The notes under the pieces were generated by a model that worked only from the letters and a program-made list of their open reading frames with translations, ran no database searches and was not told the origin of the DNA. This document shows, piece by piece, positions 38,901 to 52,254 of a stretch of DNA of 64,000 nucleotides; position 1 is the stretch's first letter, and every line of letters begins with the position of its first letter. The translations under genes were made by a program, and so were the position numbers. Source of the stretch: Mycteria americana (taxonomy: Eukaryota > Chordata > Aves > Ciconiiformes > Ciconiidae); NCBI RefSeq assembly GCF_035582795.1, contig NC_134369.1:54312001-54376000 (forward strand), read 5' to 3'.

Positions 38901-40331
38901 ATAAAGCAGATCTGGATTATGTCTGTCTGGCCTAGATTCAAATCATCCTGTCCTGTTCCTTTCTCTTCATACTTGAACAAAGGTTTCTAATTGTGGTTGA
39001 ACTGGCTGGCTAAATCCCTCCTTTACTTCTGCTTGGAAGAAATCACTTTTAAAAAGGAGAGTTAAATATTTCAACATTTTTAGATATATTTTCTTTTTGA
39101 TAGACAGTTACAAAGTTGCATAGAAATGTCAGGGAAATGTAGAGGAAGGGATGGTGTGAGACATGACAAATGAGAAGTGTCCCATTAAATGATTACTTAA
39201 ATTATTAAATAAGCCTGAGGTCCAGATCTTCTCCTACCTCTTATTTAAAGAACAAATGTTTCCATGTGTTTGACCTTTAGTTCTATTAAGGTAGCATTAG
39301 TCTGTTTCTGTTTTGAAATGTCTCCTTAGCAAATATTAAACATGCTTTTCCACCAGAAGACTGCTGTACCCCGTGCCAGAAAAGAAACAAATCTAATTGT
39401 TTTGGCAGTGATTTTTACTCTGGAAAATTTATGACAATCTGTTCAATATCTGAAGGAAGATCAGGGATTGGTCTTATGGCTCCCTTTATCATGCCAGCTC
39501 TATGAGTACATTACAGGCATATTCAGTTATCAAAGTGGTTGGATCTGCACTTACTTTGTTGATACTTCTGTATGGCTGCCACTGGTTTTTCTTTTCCCCA
39601 TTGATTGGTGTCTCTACAGTCTAACAAACCTTGTCACATAGGCTAGAATTATGCTTGCCTTTCTGCACTGCCCATATAATCCTCCAAGACATTTAATGGA
39701 GTAATTTGTCAGTTCAGTTCACTAACAAGTACTCCAATAATCTCAGAATCTGCGATGCTTAATCTATACATTTACACATTTGTTACAGCTGATGCTTTGA
39801 ACAGAGGAGTTTTAGATTATCTTTCTAAAGACTGTCGCTTGTGGATAGTAATGTACTGTATCTTTAACTGCTGGTTAAAAGATTTTCCTTCTTTCTCTAC
39901 AGATGCCTGGGAAGGGCATTACTTTACATTACAGTGGTTTACTTACCTTCCTTTCCCGTCCCAATTTAAATAAGGTGTCTGTCAGCAGTGGGTTTTGAAT
40001 GGTACTGGTAGCTGGGGGTTTCTTCAAAAGCACAAGATCTCGGAGAGTTGCCTGTGACCTAAATTAGTCATAACTTTCCATGAGGCATGAAATTCTGTCC
40101 TCCAAACTCAGTGATGATAGCTTTTCCACTCCAAAAGAGTTGTCTAAAGTCTTGGTCCCCTTTCCACCTCCATCAGGCAACTGATGGATATACCCAGCTA
40201 TTTAAGTCAATACCTTATTCAAGCCTATTAGAACTGTGAAGGGAATAATAATAAAAAATGGCAAAATTGCTGATTAGATTATTTACTTTGTGTCTTGAAG
40301 ATATTTTACTTTTTACTTTATCCTTATTCAG
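35986..40331 (+). other. TTC8: TTC8 intron 2A
   Basis: This intron of 4.35 kb has no recognised gene or mobile element. A GC-moderate stretch at 36361-36620 stands out as possibly conserved non-coding DNA. The remainder is AT-rich. Confidence 0.85.
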
Positions 40332-40452
40332 GCTGCCTGGAGCCTGAAAACACGAGCTTTGACAGAAATGGTGTACGTGGATGAAATCGATATGGATCAA
40401 GAAGGAATCGCAGAGGTGATGCTAGACGAAAATGCCATTGCTCAAGTCGCAC
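40332..40452 (+). CDS. TTC8: TTC8 exon 2
   Basis: The exon of 121 bases encodes AAWSLKTRALTEMVYVDEID followed by an acidic segment ending MLDENAIAQVA plus one base. The acceptor is ttattcag and the donor GTAAGA, phase 1. The block ALTEMVY-DEID-DQEGIAE is a TTC8 signature that differs from the recalled human sequence at only a few positions. Confidence 0.95.
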
Positions 40453-42149
40453 GTAAGAATGACTTTCACTTAAATACATTGAAGCAACAAGAGCTCTTTT
40501 GGTCAGGATTGTCATCTAGCATGAAGTAGTACATACTGAGGTGACATGATATGGCTTTTAGCTATTGCTACAAGAAGAGTTTTAGATTGTTTTATGGTTC
40601 CATGGCAATTTTGAGATACGCTACAAGATCTGATGTAGTGCTTAGACCTGTCAGACAGGGGTTCAGACAAAGAGTGTTTTGTCAGCTTTTCCTCTACATC
40701 TCTATACTCACTAGCTCTTTTCCATCAGTGCATTGACTTATTTTACTCCTTTCTGGATTCTTTAGGCACTGAGGGAAATTAGAGAAAAATATATGCCCTT
40801 GATGTACTGTGAATCTCATCCATATGCCTGTGCTGTAGGCAACGGTCTGGCCAAATCTGACATCACCTTTTCATATCATTTCCCGCAAACTTTTTCTGAA
40901 CTGATTTTCTCTCTTCTGCTTTTCTCTACTTTTTCCTCTCTTCCTTCCCAGGGCAGTTCTTCAGCCCTGTCATTGTTTCTTGTATGCAGCTCTTTTCAGC
41001 TTCGTCAGTTCCCTTCTAAGCGGGCAGTAATTAGTAGTCTTCCACTACTTTCTGGCATTATTTCTATTTTTCTCTGTTTCTTTAGTACAGTCCACATGGG
41101 AATTTTTATGCATCTTATTAGATGTGACTCTCAACTACCTACCATGTCAAGGAATTCAAGGGAAGAACTGGTTGTAGGCCAGAACTAATATCTGAAGCAT
41201 TAAAAGCTTTTCTTGTCTGGATAGAAGTAGGCAATTGCATAGCCATCTGATTAAATTTTTAAAAATTGTCATTACATGCTTGGTCACATATAAACAGTCA
41301 AGCAGTACTCAAGTTGTGGTTATACATTATGATAATCTAATTACATGTAGCTGTCTTAAAACAGCATAATAATATAATTTAGACTTTTATTTGATTTTAT
41401 GTCCCCTGTGGTAGAGACGATCCGCCAAGAAAAATCATTTGATGAATATTATTGAGAAATAAGGCATTCTGGAAAGCTACATTCATAGTATATTTAAAGT
41501 GAAAAAAGGTGACTTTCTGGATAGTGTGTCACCAATTTCAAAGCCAAAGAAAATCATTATGATAGTGTAGCCCGCACTCCTGAATCATTGAGGTAAGACT
41601 TTGCTATTTGTGCTTCAAATCCACTAGATGTGCCTGAGCTAGTATATAGTTTTTCAGAAAGTATAAGAACTTTCCAGAGAGAAAGAACCCCTTGCAGTTT
41701 TTCGTAAATTATTAAATTGGTTAGCTTTTATCAGTGTATGTCATATCTGTGGTGAGAATTATCAACTATAGCTCCAGCTATTACTTCTGTGTGGACATTT
41801 TTGTGTGTACATTTTATGCCTGATATGACGTCTTTCTTTTCAAAGGTGTATTTCTGAAGTAAATAGTTAAAACTGTCATTAAGTCATCCAGTGATCTTTT
41901 CTTTGATAAGCTAAACAATCTTCTCATTCCAAGGTATATCTTTTAATTTTTGAGTTGAGTCTTGAAACTCTCTTCTTAACCCTTTCCAATTAATCCTTAT
42001 GCTTTTTCAGTTGTAGTCACCAAACCAGACAACAGTCCACTGACACATAGGAAATACGTTTCTCTTCTACAGCTTGATTTTACTTTCTTTATACATCTGA
42101 AGTGTTTTTCTGTTACACTTTTATATAAAAGGTAAGCACAGATATCACT

Positions 42150-42461
42150 AGGAAGGGTGCAAAGAGGACGGAGCCAGTCTTTGCAGTGGTGCCCAGCGAC
42201 AGGACCAGAGGCAGTGAGCACAAACTGAAACACAGGAGGCTCTGTCTGAACATCAGGAAACACTCTTTTTACTGTGAGGGTGACTCAGCACTGGCACAGG
42301 TTGCCCAGGGAGGTTGTGGAGTCTCCCTCCTTAGAGATACTCAGAAACCATCTAGACAGGGTCCTGGGCAACTGGCTTTAGGTGTCCCTGCTTGAGCCTG
42401 GTTGGACTGGATGACCTCCAGAGATCCCTTCCAATCTCAACCATTCTGTGATTCTGTGATC
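42150..42461 (+). mobile_element. CR1 LINE 3' end with terminal repeat
   Basis: Phrases run in CR1 order: agccagtctttgcagtggtg, gcgacaggaccagaggcagt, ttgcccagggaggttgtgga, and ggactggatgacctccagag, closing with attctgtgattctgtgatc, the 8-bp tail repeat. It belongs to a different CR1 subfamily from the copies at 32150 and 52255. Confidence 0.95.
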
Positions 42462-43949
42462 ACTTCCACTTTTACACACGATTTAATAAAAATGGGTGCT
42501 TGCTGACTGTGAGCTTTTTCTTTTGCTGTTAAAATGTGTTAGCCATAGTTGATCTTGACTCAGGGTCTTTTACTGTGGCAAATCTTCCAGGAAATCCTCC
42601 CCCACTATAATTATAGCTTAAAAACTTAAAAATGTGTAGTCATACCTCCCATATTACAACTGGTATTGTCTGTACTTCACTTACTAAGCAGTTCAAATCC
42701 TTTGCATCAGTTACCTGTCCATTTCAATTTTGCATGTGTCCTTATCTTAGTTTCCAGATTAAACTATCTTAATCATGATTTTGCTCTCAGTCTTGCATTA
42801 TTAAATAATTACTAAATTGTATAGGGTCCACTGGAAACAACTACTTTTCTGTGGTTCCTCTTCACACATATATAATGAAATCTGTCTTCCAGTTTTTAAA
42901 TTTTTATAATTTTGCTGTGTTAATTTTCCATCAGTCTTGTTTATTATAAAAATGTCCTATAGCATCATTTTACAGATAATTCCCAATATGTTACCTTTGG
43001 ACTCTTAACACCATCAATTTTATCAGCTAAGGTTGTAATCTTGTTTAAAAGTGTTACCTTGACAACATAGTTTTCAGAAACTCATACTAATTGGCATTAT
43101 GGATAATCACAGCTATTTCATTAACTAGGGAGTTAAAGGAGTCATCTGCAGTCATCACTAACTGCTGAAATTATGCTCTTGAATTTTGTCGCTGTTAGTG
43201 GTCACATGCACTGCTGTGGCCTCTTGATGCCTATTCATAGCTAGTTCATTTGGGATTCTCAAGGTAAGGACTGAGTTGCCTGGGGTGAGATCAAGGGAAC
43301 TAAATCCTGTAAGCATTCTCCCAGTACACCAAAAGCACAAAACAATTGTAGTTATTAAAAAACATGTCTGGAAAAGGGATTTTAATGTCCTACCTTTTCT
43401 ATATTATTGCAGTAGTTTAAAAAAAAAAAAGGCTCAGAAAGTGGAAGACTAGTTCATTGTCTGCTAGCCTGAAAAGTTGAAAGCCATTTTCTCCATTTCT
43501 CAGAAGAATGCCCTAGTTATGTTAGAAACTCTGCTGGGTGGACTGTCCACCCTTTCTGTTGTGGAGTGAAAAATTCAAGATTCACAGGACTATAAAGAGC
43601 AAATAAGCAACAGAGATCCTAAGTGCGGCCAGCCAGAAGAGAGAGAATCCTGAGTTTTGGTCCTTATTTTAACATCACTTACATATTTAGTTGGTTTTAC
43701 GAAGGAGATCATGGTATAATACCTTTTTCGTATTATTTAACTTTAAATAAAGCTGTAGCCAGGTGGCTACTCTAATATTGGAGTCAGAGGTGCTTGGTAT
43801 CAGCATGGATTAAAAAAGCTAGAAGGTATTTAGATTGAGTTAGAAGTTACTGATTTGGACAAGTCTACTGAATTTGCTTAGACAATGGACTGGTAATATC
43901 TCAGAGGTAATTACAGCTTGATGGCGGGAGAGAGAGAAGGCTAAAAGAA

Positions 43950-44420
43950 GGGCAAACTTGGGGTTTATCTTGAGGAAAAAAAGAAGGAAGGAACTATCTA
44001 CCTATCCGTTTAACTTCAGTTCTTGGAAACATTTGGAATAAAAGCAGTTCATAAGTATCTGAAAAGTAAGTAAATGAGTAACAGTGATTTGTCAAGAACT
44101 GGCTGTGTTAACTTAAATCTCATTTCTTTCCATACATTGTAACAAGCAGTGAACAGACCAGAAGGTATAGATGTCATATCTTGCTTTTAACCAAGTTTTT
44201 AAAACCATCTCTTAGACATTCACTTAGGAGGTTAGACAAACTGACTATAATCAAATGTCAGTGAAAGTGATGGAAAATCTACATGCAGGAACTAATAATT
44301 CTTAATGATCCACTGTCAAAACAGAAATATGTGAAAAGAGGGAACCTTCATCTGTTCACCTGGGCTCAAGCCAATTCAGTATTTTCATTGATGACCTTTG
44401 GATATAGATGAGTTTGAACT
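43950..44420 (+). mobile_element. Probable ancient CR1/L2-type LINE fragment (RT region)
   Basis: The plus strand shows decayed echoes of a LINE RT coding region. There is a 'cttggaaacatttggaataa' stretch, a block with gtgaacagaccagaaggtat, and, near 44360-44400, 'cctgggctcaagccaattcag' followed by 'attttcattgatgacctttgg'. The last recalls the CR1 Gly-Ser-Val-Leu-Gly and Phe-Ile-Asn-Asp-Leu region. Frameshifts and stops are everywhere. Assignment rests on this order of motifs only. Confidence 0.5.
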
Positions 44421-44647
44421 TTACTGTGCCCTAAATTGTGGGTGGGAGTCCTACATGGGATTAATGACATGAGATATAATTCTCCATCTGCCCTGTAGCT
44501 GAAGGTTTTGGTTTACTTACTCAATTCTGGGTGCTATTTTAGTCCCAGATAGAAAATGTACCATTTCATATTAGCATGATCTCATTGTTCCAGTAACCTT
44601 TCTTACTTCAATGCTACCTGTTGCTCCTAAGATGTTCTTGAGAATTG

Positions 44648-44760
44648 TGGGTTAACCCTGGTAGGCAGCTCAGCCCCACACAGCTGCTGACTCACTCCCC
44701 CCAGGTGGGGTGGGGGAGAGAATGGGAAGGGTAAAAGTGAGAAAACCATGTTCATTGTGG
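44648..44760 (+). mobile_element. Fragment of avian ERV-type LTR edge
   Basis: It begins ttgtgggttaaccctgg and contains ctcactccccccaggtgggg and gggggagagaatgggaag. The layout parallels the left edge of the LTR at 24918 (gggttgaccctgg, then cactcccctcctcagctgg, then ggggagagaaa), so it is probably a short scrap of a related LTR family. Confidence 0.6.
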
Positions 44761-44957
44761 CGGTTTCTTGCAATAGCCTGACAATTTATCAGTAGTACAG
44801 TGCAATATTTGGTTTTTGTCTTCTTTGTCTAGTGCTATGTCCCCTCAGTTTGAACAAAGAAATTTCCAGTTTATTGTAAGAAACAATCATTTTTTAAAGT
44901 CCCCTGGACAAGGGTGTAGCATCTCATTGTGAAGTGAGAAATGCTGTTACTTTATAG

Positions 44958-45021
44958 GACCAGGAACATCTTTGAAACTCCCTGGAAGTAGCCAAGGTGG
45001 AGGCCCCAGCCCAGCTGTTAG
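44958..45021 (+). CDS. TTC8: TTC8 exon 3
   Basis: The exon of 64 bases continues the codon split after exon 2 and encodes RPGTSLKLPGSSQGGGPSPA then V and two bases of R. The acceptor is ctttatag and the donor GTATGT, phase 2. It opens the Gly/Pro/Arg-rich linker between the first TPR and the main TPR array. Human TTC8 has the same RPGTSLKLPG core. Confidence 0.95.
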
Positions 45022-45175
45022 GTATGTGATTGTTTATTTTTTAAAAATGTGACTAGTTACAAATAAGCAAATCCTAAATTTAACTTCTGAAAATGACATG
45101 CTTCAGATATAAGTGTTTAAATTCTCTATCGATAAATACCACTCAACATAAGGATAATTTGCTTAACATCTTCAG
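45022..45175 (+). other. TTC8: TTC8 intron 3 (short, 154 bp)
   Basis: This is the shortest intron in the window and contains nothing but the splice signals (GTATGT donor, tcttcag acceptor). Confidence 0.9.
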
Positions 45176-45335
45176 GCCAGTAACTCAATCAGGAAGACCT
45201 ATTACAGGATTTGTGAGACCTGGCACGCAAAGTGGACGGCCAAGTACTATGGAACAGGCTATAAAAACACCTCGAACAGCTCTCACAGCTCGTCCAATTA
45301 CTAGTGCTTCTGGGAGATATGTCAGGCTAGGAACG
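45176..45335 (+). CDS. TTC8: TTC8 exon 4: GRP-repeat linker
   Basis: The exon of 160 bases encodes a basic, Thr/Arg/Pro-rich linker with an internal repeat of the form RP-x-T-x-S-GRP: RPVTQSGRPITG is followed by RPGTQSGRPSTM. It then reads EQAIKTPRTALTARPITSAS and ends GRYVRLGT. The acceptor is tcttcag and the donor GTAAGT, phase 0. The segment matches the human linker closely. It has no TPR, is probably flexible, and may contact other BBSome subunits. Confidence 0.95.
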
Positions 45336-46215
45336 GTAAGTTGTTTGACTCTGTTCTCAGAATGATGGCTTTCTTGGTCATAGTATGTGGTACAGTGACA
45401 TTGTAGTTGACTTAAAAGCTGCATCTAAACTCAAGTTTGAAGGAGGTGAGCATTTTTAATTTTTTGTTTAAATTGTTTTCAAAGTAGAGTTTGAAAATGT
45501 TACTTATTAGTTTGCTAGTCTGTTTATATAAAAAATGTACACAAGTTCACAAAAATTCACATAAATTCCAAATTCACAAGTTCTGTGAGACTCATTTTTA
45601 TTCACTGAAGGCCATGAAAAGACTATAACATGATTTCACCATAACTACATTGAAACCTTCTCCAAGTTTTTCAGTTTATTACAAAACAACTACTAATATC
45701 TGCGTGTCTGTCACTTCAGAAGATAAGGAAAATAATTATACTAGTTTTATCCGGTTCTATTGGAAAAATTAATAAACTGCAACTGACATGAATTAACATC
45801 ACATTAATGGCAAAACATGATATGTTCTTACTATCACAGGTATGAACTAATCTTCCTAAATCTTTCTTGAAGATTTTTTTGTTACGTATCCCAACTGCCT
45901 TCACTCCATCTAACACTTAGTCCAAGCTACATGCTTAGGCACATTATGGAGATAGTGGAGAGAGGGAAGAAAAAGGTGATTCCAGAAGGTTATTCATGCA
46001 ACCTCTTTCAGGGACTGTATAGGAGTAGGACAAATTCCTGGCTTTCAGAAAAGATGAAATTCAGTAAGAAGAGTCTGTACTGCACAGTAGAGCAATGCAT
46101 CTACAAATGCTTTGTTTGTTTTTTGCGGTTTTTTTTGTATAGTACTAATATTTTGAAAATTTTCAGGAAAAGTGTAGGGGATCTTCCCACTTACAGACTT
46201 CTTTCTCCCCTTCAG
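45336..46215 (+). other. TTC8: TTC8 intron 4
   Basis: This intron of 880 bp is AT-rich with no recognised element. A pyrimidine-rich tract (cttctttctccccttcag) precedes exon 5. Confidence 0.9.
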
Positions 46216-46305
46216 GCTTCAATGCTAACAAATCCAGATGGCCCTTTCATAAATCTGTCTCGGCTGAATTTAGCAAAATATTCTCAAAAACCCAAACTGG
46301 CAAAG
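46216..46305 (+). CDS. TTC8: TTC8 exon 5
   Basis: The exon of 90 bases (30 codons) encodes ASMLTNPDGPFINLSRLNLA then KYSQKPKLAK, phase 0 at both ends. The DGPFINLSRLNL-KYSQKPKLAK block is nearly invariant in vertebrate TTC8. It leads into the helices of the main TPR superhelix. Confidence 0.95.
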
Positions 46306-49300
46306 GTATGTAATTATTTTGGTTAGTGTTGTGATATCTTTTTCTTACTTTCTGACATCATTCTAATGTATCTGTACATGGGATTGGGGATACAAACAAT
46401 GATGAACTGTGTTGTAGATGTAAAATTCAGAAAAATGGCGTGTTACTTATCTTTTGACAGTGGTTACCACACTTGAAAATGAAAATATGTTTGAAGAGGT
46501 TATGTTGAAAGTGTAACCTAGGAAAAACATTTTTATAGAATAAAATATTCCATTGGTAAATAACTTTGAACTGTGCATATAGGAGTGATGAAGGCCAATT
46601 AAAAAAAAAAGCGAGGAGGAAAAAAACCAGCAGAACCCTCCTTAGGGTCTGGACATGCAGTTCTGTGTACAAATAGATGGCAATCCTGGCCTAAAAATGT
46701 TCAAATGGTTTGGATTTTTCCCTTTGATTTTATGGCACGAGTTAACACTTTTTATATAAAAAGATTTCATCTTTTTGTTCAGAATTCTTCTTCATTTTCA
46801 GTTAAGATCTTATGATTGACAGCCATTGAAACTGAGACTATCTGCCAATAGAACAAGTTTATCCAGGTTATCTGCCCAACTTACAGGTTTCAGCTCTGAG
46901 TGGAAGGGACCTAAAAGTTGTGTAATGATTTATCACTCTCTGGCCTTTCAGTTGAATCTTTCCCCAGCACAATCAGTTAGTTGTATAGATGAAGATGTTT
47001 TCTGTGCATACTTTGTTCACAAAAAACAACTGTTGGGCTGAGACGAACAACTCATTTTGCACAAGGTATCGTCAAATGGCTATCAGACACACTCTCAGGA
47101 GCTAAATTTGGCTAGCAACCTAGAGTTGAAAGAACCTGTATGTATTCAGTCTATTTTGAGAAACATAGTGGTGAACAATGTTAGAAGACTAGCAGTACCT
47201 AATAATCTGCTGGTGGAAATTAGTTCCTCCGGTTCAAAACTTTACTTAATAATTTTTCATAAATGATTAGCAAATTCCTTTGCTTTTTAAAACCTGATGT
47301 AGACTGATGTAGGGCATTGCTTTTCAATGTGGTTTTCAAAGGAGATAAATTTTGTGTGATTGCACTGTGTTCTTCATCCACTCCTTACATCTCTGTCCCT
47401 TGGCCTCTTAACCAAACTGGGCAGAAGAACAGATTCAAATCTAGTAAGTTCTAGTCTGGCGAGATAATGAAAGACTTCTAAACTATCATCTGAGGGCAGT
47501 TATGAGTCAGTTCTTTATCAGTTCTGAAAAAACTGCAGGCCCTTTGTCCAATTATTTCCTTGCCAGCAATCAGCCAGCACACACATTATGCTAAATGCAT
47601 CACAGTCTATAAAACAGGGAGAATGTAAGAAACCTGGGAAGGATTAAGAAACACAAGACACATCCATAAGAAACCAGGCCTAGTTCTTCTGCTTAAAGAC
47701 AGCTAGCTTTTAATTGTGTTTGGTAACTCTATATACCATTTAAGTAGGTAGGTTAGCTTTCAGGTGAAATATTTATTCTCAGCAACAGCTCTCAGGAATG
47801 AGATATTTTTAACAATTTTGTTTTTTAATTAGCATTTTCTGGGACAGTGGGATAGCTCTGTCTTCCTTCAGTTTCGTGTGAAAAGAGGCTTAAGCCAAAA
47901 AGTGTAAAGCAGCAGTCACAGAAACATCCATAGGCAGCAAGTGTACTTGTCAGTATTATGAAACTAATACATTATGACATTAACATTTCACACAGAATGT
48001 AAGATCTAAGTTTAAATTTGGAGCTACTTGGATTTATAACTTTTTTTAAACAAGACAGCATTAAGGCTAAAGCCAAAGCAGGAGGCGAGACTGCAGACTG
48101 CACTCTGTGTTAAGAATCATTGGTTGAAGTTTTAAAGCCCTTTGAGCTGTCACCTCTCCCAGGTGCAAAAAGATGATAAATCTTGCAACTATTAAATTCA
48201 CATAATTAGCCTGTGTATTCATGTTGGTATATACTCCTCCTACATACTTCTTCCTCATGTGTTTGCAAAGTATACTCATTGCATCTTTTTTTAAGTTAGA
48301 TTACCTATCTTTTCATTGTATGACTAGGTCTTCTGATGTTTTGAAGTATACAGGAATGTGGCTTCTCTTTGACTAGCATCAGCCATGTTAAGGACTATTA
48401 CAGGAAACCCCATAGTAGACATATGACTTATCACCTGTTGCCAGAGAGAGCCTCTGGTAAATCTCACTTAGCAACTGGTTTATGGCATGAAACAGGAAGT
48501 TTTATCTTTTTTAGCTTGTGGATTTTTAAAGAGTTATTATGATAACTCTAGATATTTTTATCCAAGTGAATGTTCAGTCATTTAAATCCTTTTGAAGGTC
48601 AGGGCCTATAGATAACAGCAGTAAATTCCTTGTGCCAGCCATGCAAGAAAACATCTTTTTCATCACTTTAGATTTACTCACTTTTACCGAATGCTTCCCT
48701 GTTACTGAACTAGAGGAGGAAATGTTCCGCTACTTCTTTAATTTCTATTCTTTTGTTATCCACCTATTCTAATCTCCCTATAAATGTGTTTTTATTTATA
48801 ATTCTTTAATGTGTTTTAGTCATCTGTTCAGAGTCTTTTCTGACCAAAAGTAGAAGAAAAGTAGGTTATGGTTTACTTTCCTCACCAGACATGACAATTC
48901 ATTAGTAATTCTCTAGTTCCCTTAAGGTAAATCTTTTAAGAATTTTGTGTGAGAAAAGCTGGCAGAAGAGTCATGGAAGCCCTTAGAAGACTGCTGTCTC
49001 GTTCTTTAGTTCTTTCCTCATGGGACAATATTTTCTTTTAGTTTTTCATAATGAATAATAAGAATTTAGAAAAACGTTCTGTTCTTTCGAAGCAATGAAG
49101 ACCTGGGATTTTGGATGCAGAAAAAGATCAAGGTTCAACTCAACTGAACCTTGTGTTACTAGCACCCATGCTACATTTCTGGGAATAGAGGCTTCCAGTT
49201 TCCATTTAGTTATCTAGTATCTTTCAACATCATTTTATTCACTTAAAATGCCACCCCCATTACCTGTTAAATACTATTCTATACTCTAGTGCAGAACAAC

Positions 49301-50048
49301 TACAAGGTAGTGTGACTTGCTTAGCTTTATACAGGAGTAAGTAAAGGTGCAGTTATATTACCGTGCAGTTGTTGTGGGCTTATGAGCAGTTACCACAGCA
49401 CAGCTGATGCATGTAACTTCTTTAAGCTTTGGTATTATGATGGTGTGTTTGTGTTTCAGAAGTGCAATATTGTTAACATTTACCATTTACAAATTAAAAA
49501 AAAAGTTTTTCCTTTACAGCGAAAGGAAAATTCTGTAGGGTTTAGAATTTTTTTTTTCCTAAGGCAAAATTTGCTCAGCTTACATTCTTAATAAACCTAT
49601 GTTTAATTTAAGTAGATTTTGCATTACAGAAGCACTTAACTATACATTGCAAAAAGTCTTTGTTAGATCACTTGTTGATTTTACAGTTAAAAAGTCATGG
49701 AAATGATACCAGGTTTTCAAATCTATATTCACTTTCAAATTATAGCTGCCCCCTTTTTTTTTTTTTAAAGTGACTTTAAGGACCAAAGATAAGAGACAAT
49801 TCCACTAATCTCTTGCAACAAATTAAGAATTAAAATGCTTTCCTGTAATGACAATGTAGCACATCTATAGTTTTTGTCTATTCAAGTCTTAATTAAATGT
49901 AAATGTCAGCAATTGTGATGTGTGAATGTGATTGCTTTCATAAAGAATTAATTTCTGCCTAACATAATGAAGATTCTGTATTCCTCTAAAATAATATTAT
50001 AATTTTTTATCTTAAAATATGACAATGTTTTAAATATTCTTCTGACAG
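46306..50048 (+). other. TTC8: TTC8 intron 5
   Basis: This intron of 3.74 kb is AT-rich. I see no mobile element or gene beyond short homopolymers (for example a T run at 49754-49766). Confidence 0.85.
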
Positions 50049-50093
50049 GCATTGTTCGAATATATTTTTCACCATGAAAATGACGTAAAAAAT
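50049..50093 (+). CDS. TTC8: TTC8 exon 6 (45 bp)
   Basis: This small exon encodes ALFEYIFHHENDVKN, phase 0 on both sides, with acceptor tctgacag and donor GTGAGT. It matches human ALFEYIFHHENDVK and lies at the entry of the TPR array. It is too short to be found by open-frame length and was placed by sequence recognition. Confidence 0.95.
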
Positions 50094-52254
50094 GTGAGTA
50101 ATTCATATGTTCCACTTTCAGTTTTTATTAAGTATCATTCAGTTATTTCTGTCAGTATTCTGCTAAACTAAGGATCCAGGTCGTACATCACATCTGAGTA
50201 CAGAAGGGAAGCATTAAAAGTTGTTTGAGAGAGAGAGATCCTTTCCTACAGGGGTGATAATCAGGGATGATAATTTGCAAATACCAAGATATGGATTGCT
50301 CTCTTTTTTGAGAAGTAAAACATTCTAATGCTTAAAACTAGGTCCCTCATCTGTCAACATAAGATCCCTGTATCTAATGATTTCATGGTAACAGAATTTT
50401 CTGGAGCCTGAGCAGTAGCTGAAAGTACATGTCAGGTAGCTGAACTGCCTAGAAAGTTCAGAGTTCCTGAGGCTTGAGAGCAAGCAACAAGTTAAGGAAG
50501 ACTGTCTGTTAACAGAAGAAGGTGAAAATATCTGACAAAATAGTTAGTGATTGAATTGAACATCATTTGACATTTTAAACGACTGAGATGCTTGTTTATG
50601 TATTTGGGTGAATAGAAAGGAAAGGTGTTTGTAAAACTGCGGAAAAACAAAAAATCAATAGGACTTTGGACACTTTTTTTAGAAATTTAATTACATAGTG
50701 CTGAGGTGTTTTGTGGCCTCAAGGGAAAGATTATATTGTCCATATGATTGTCTATAACATTTATTCTCCAAAAGTTTTCCTAATTATACAGTTTCCCTCT
50801 TACCCTATACAAAATTTTTCTTCTGTGGTTCTTCTTATGTTACTGCACTGAATGGGTAAGATCAAGTTTGGTTACATATTGTTTAAACTTTCAGAAATAG
50901 ATGAAGGTTGCAGAACTTCTTTGGCAGTTCATCCAGGGAAATAATTTATTCAATGAATAAGGTGTCAAAATATTTCATTACTGTGTTAGATATATGCACC
51001 TGGTTGAAATGGAATCAAAATTCCTGCTTGAAGTTTGTTTGAAAGAACTGTTTTTGTCAATAATGCATAGCTGACTAAACAGTTACTGAATTTTCTGCAA
51101 TACTACTAACTGGTGTGTGATTAGATTTGAAGTTAAACTCTCCAGTTAATGATAACACACAAAAAAATATTTTGTTGTTGTTGACATAGATCAGAACCAT
51201 TTCCAAAGGTACTGCTATGTGAAGCTTTTTAATCTAGTATCAAATGATTATGGTTGTACACTGTCAATTTATTGCATAGCATTCTTTTAAGAGGATTGAA
51301 TTGCAATGCACTATTAATCCAAAATATGGTTGAAACAGTAAGTGCAAGTGTCAGAAATGTCAGAGAGAAATAGCAATTAACATTTCATGTTCTGATACTG
51401 AATATGAAGAAAATGCCTGGGTTTTATGCCACTAACAATTACAACTTATGTTGTTTGTTACTGAGAACTCAGTTCACTAAGAATAAAAGGGTCACTTGAT
51501 AAGATTCTGCACGTGCCTGTGACCTACACTTTAAGGACATGCAGGATCTCTAGGCTAGACAGATAATTTCATATAATACAAGGAATTTTCCAAGCACTCC
51601 AGAAAAAAACTGTAAGATGTTTTTACACTGCACTGCATGTATTTTGAAATCCTTGCTGAGAATCCCGAATCACTGTCTTGCAGGAGAAGTTTTGCCTATG
51701 GTTTTTTATGCAACCTAGCCATTTGAATAAATGTCCATAAGCAAAGAAGTGTCAGCTTAGTCACCATTGTTTATTGTGTAATGAGAAGGAGATCAACATC
51801 TTTGGTTAATGATAGCATCTTGTAGGAAAAAAATTGTGTCACACTTCACACTACAAGGTGCCTTTATAATGTAATGTGTGTGTATCTCTGAAGAGATTTT
51901 TTTTTTAACTGTTCAGTTTGCTTTCTCTTGTTTGCTTTCATTCGTCTTTTCTTCTGTGCTTTCTACACCATTTTCAATATAATTTTATTCTCCAAACTGT
52001 CCTCCCTTCCTTTTGAACCTCATCTGCATTAATTTTTCTTAAACAAAAAAAGAAATACCTTCACTTCTGCTTAAATTTGGCTGCATCACTGTTCATTCAC
52101 CTCTCCTACCAATGGCATTTCACTAATTCATTTTCTTGCTTCTCCCTGAAAAGAATTTGGTCATTTAGGATTCAGCAGAGAAACAGCATATATGTTAACT
52201 ATTTAAACGTTGATCTGGATCTTGTTTGATCACCCATTAGAACATTCTAGAATG

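Larger units (their letters stand above)
40453..44957 (+). other. TTC8: TTC8 intron 2
   Basis: This intron of 4.5 kb contains a CR1 tail at 42150-42461, a probable older CR1 fragment at 43950-44420 and an LTR-like scrap at 44648-44760. I see no gene. The 131-codon open frame at 40793-41188 is hydrophobic, serine-rich and unlike any protein that I know. Confidence 0.85.

Noticed and set aside
40793..41188. A 131-codon Ser/Leu/Phe-rich frame in TTC8 intron 2
   Set aside because: No acceptor/donor pair fits a TTC8 exon and no TTC8 residues are missing between exons 2 and 3.
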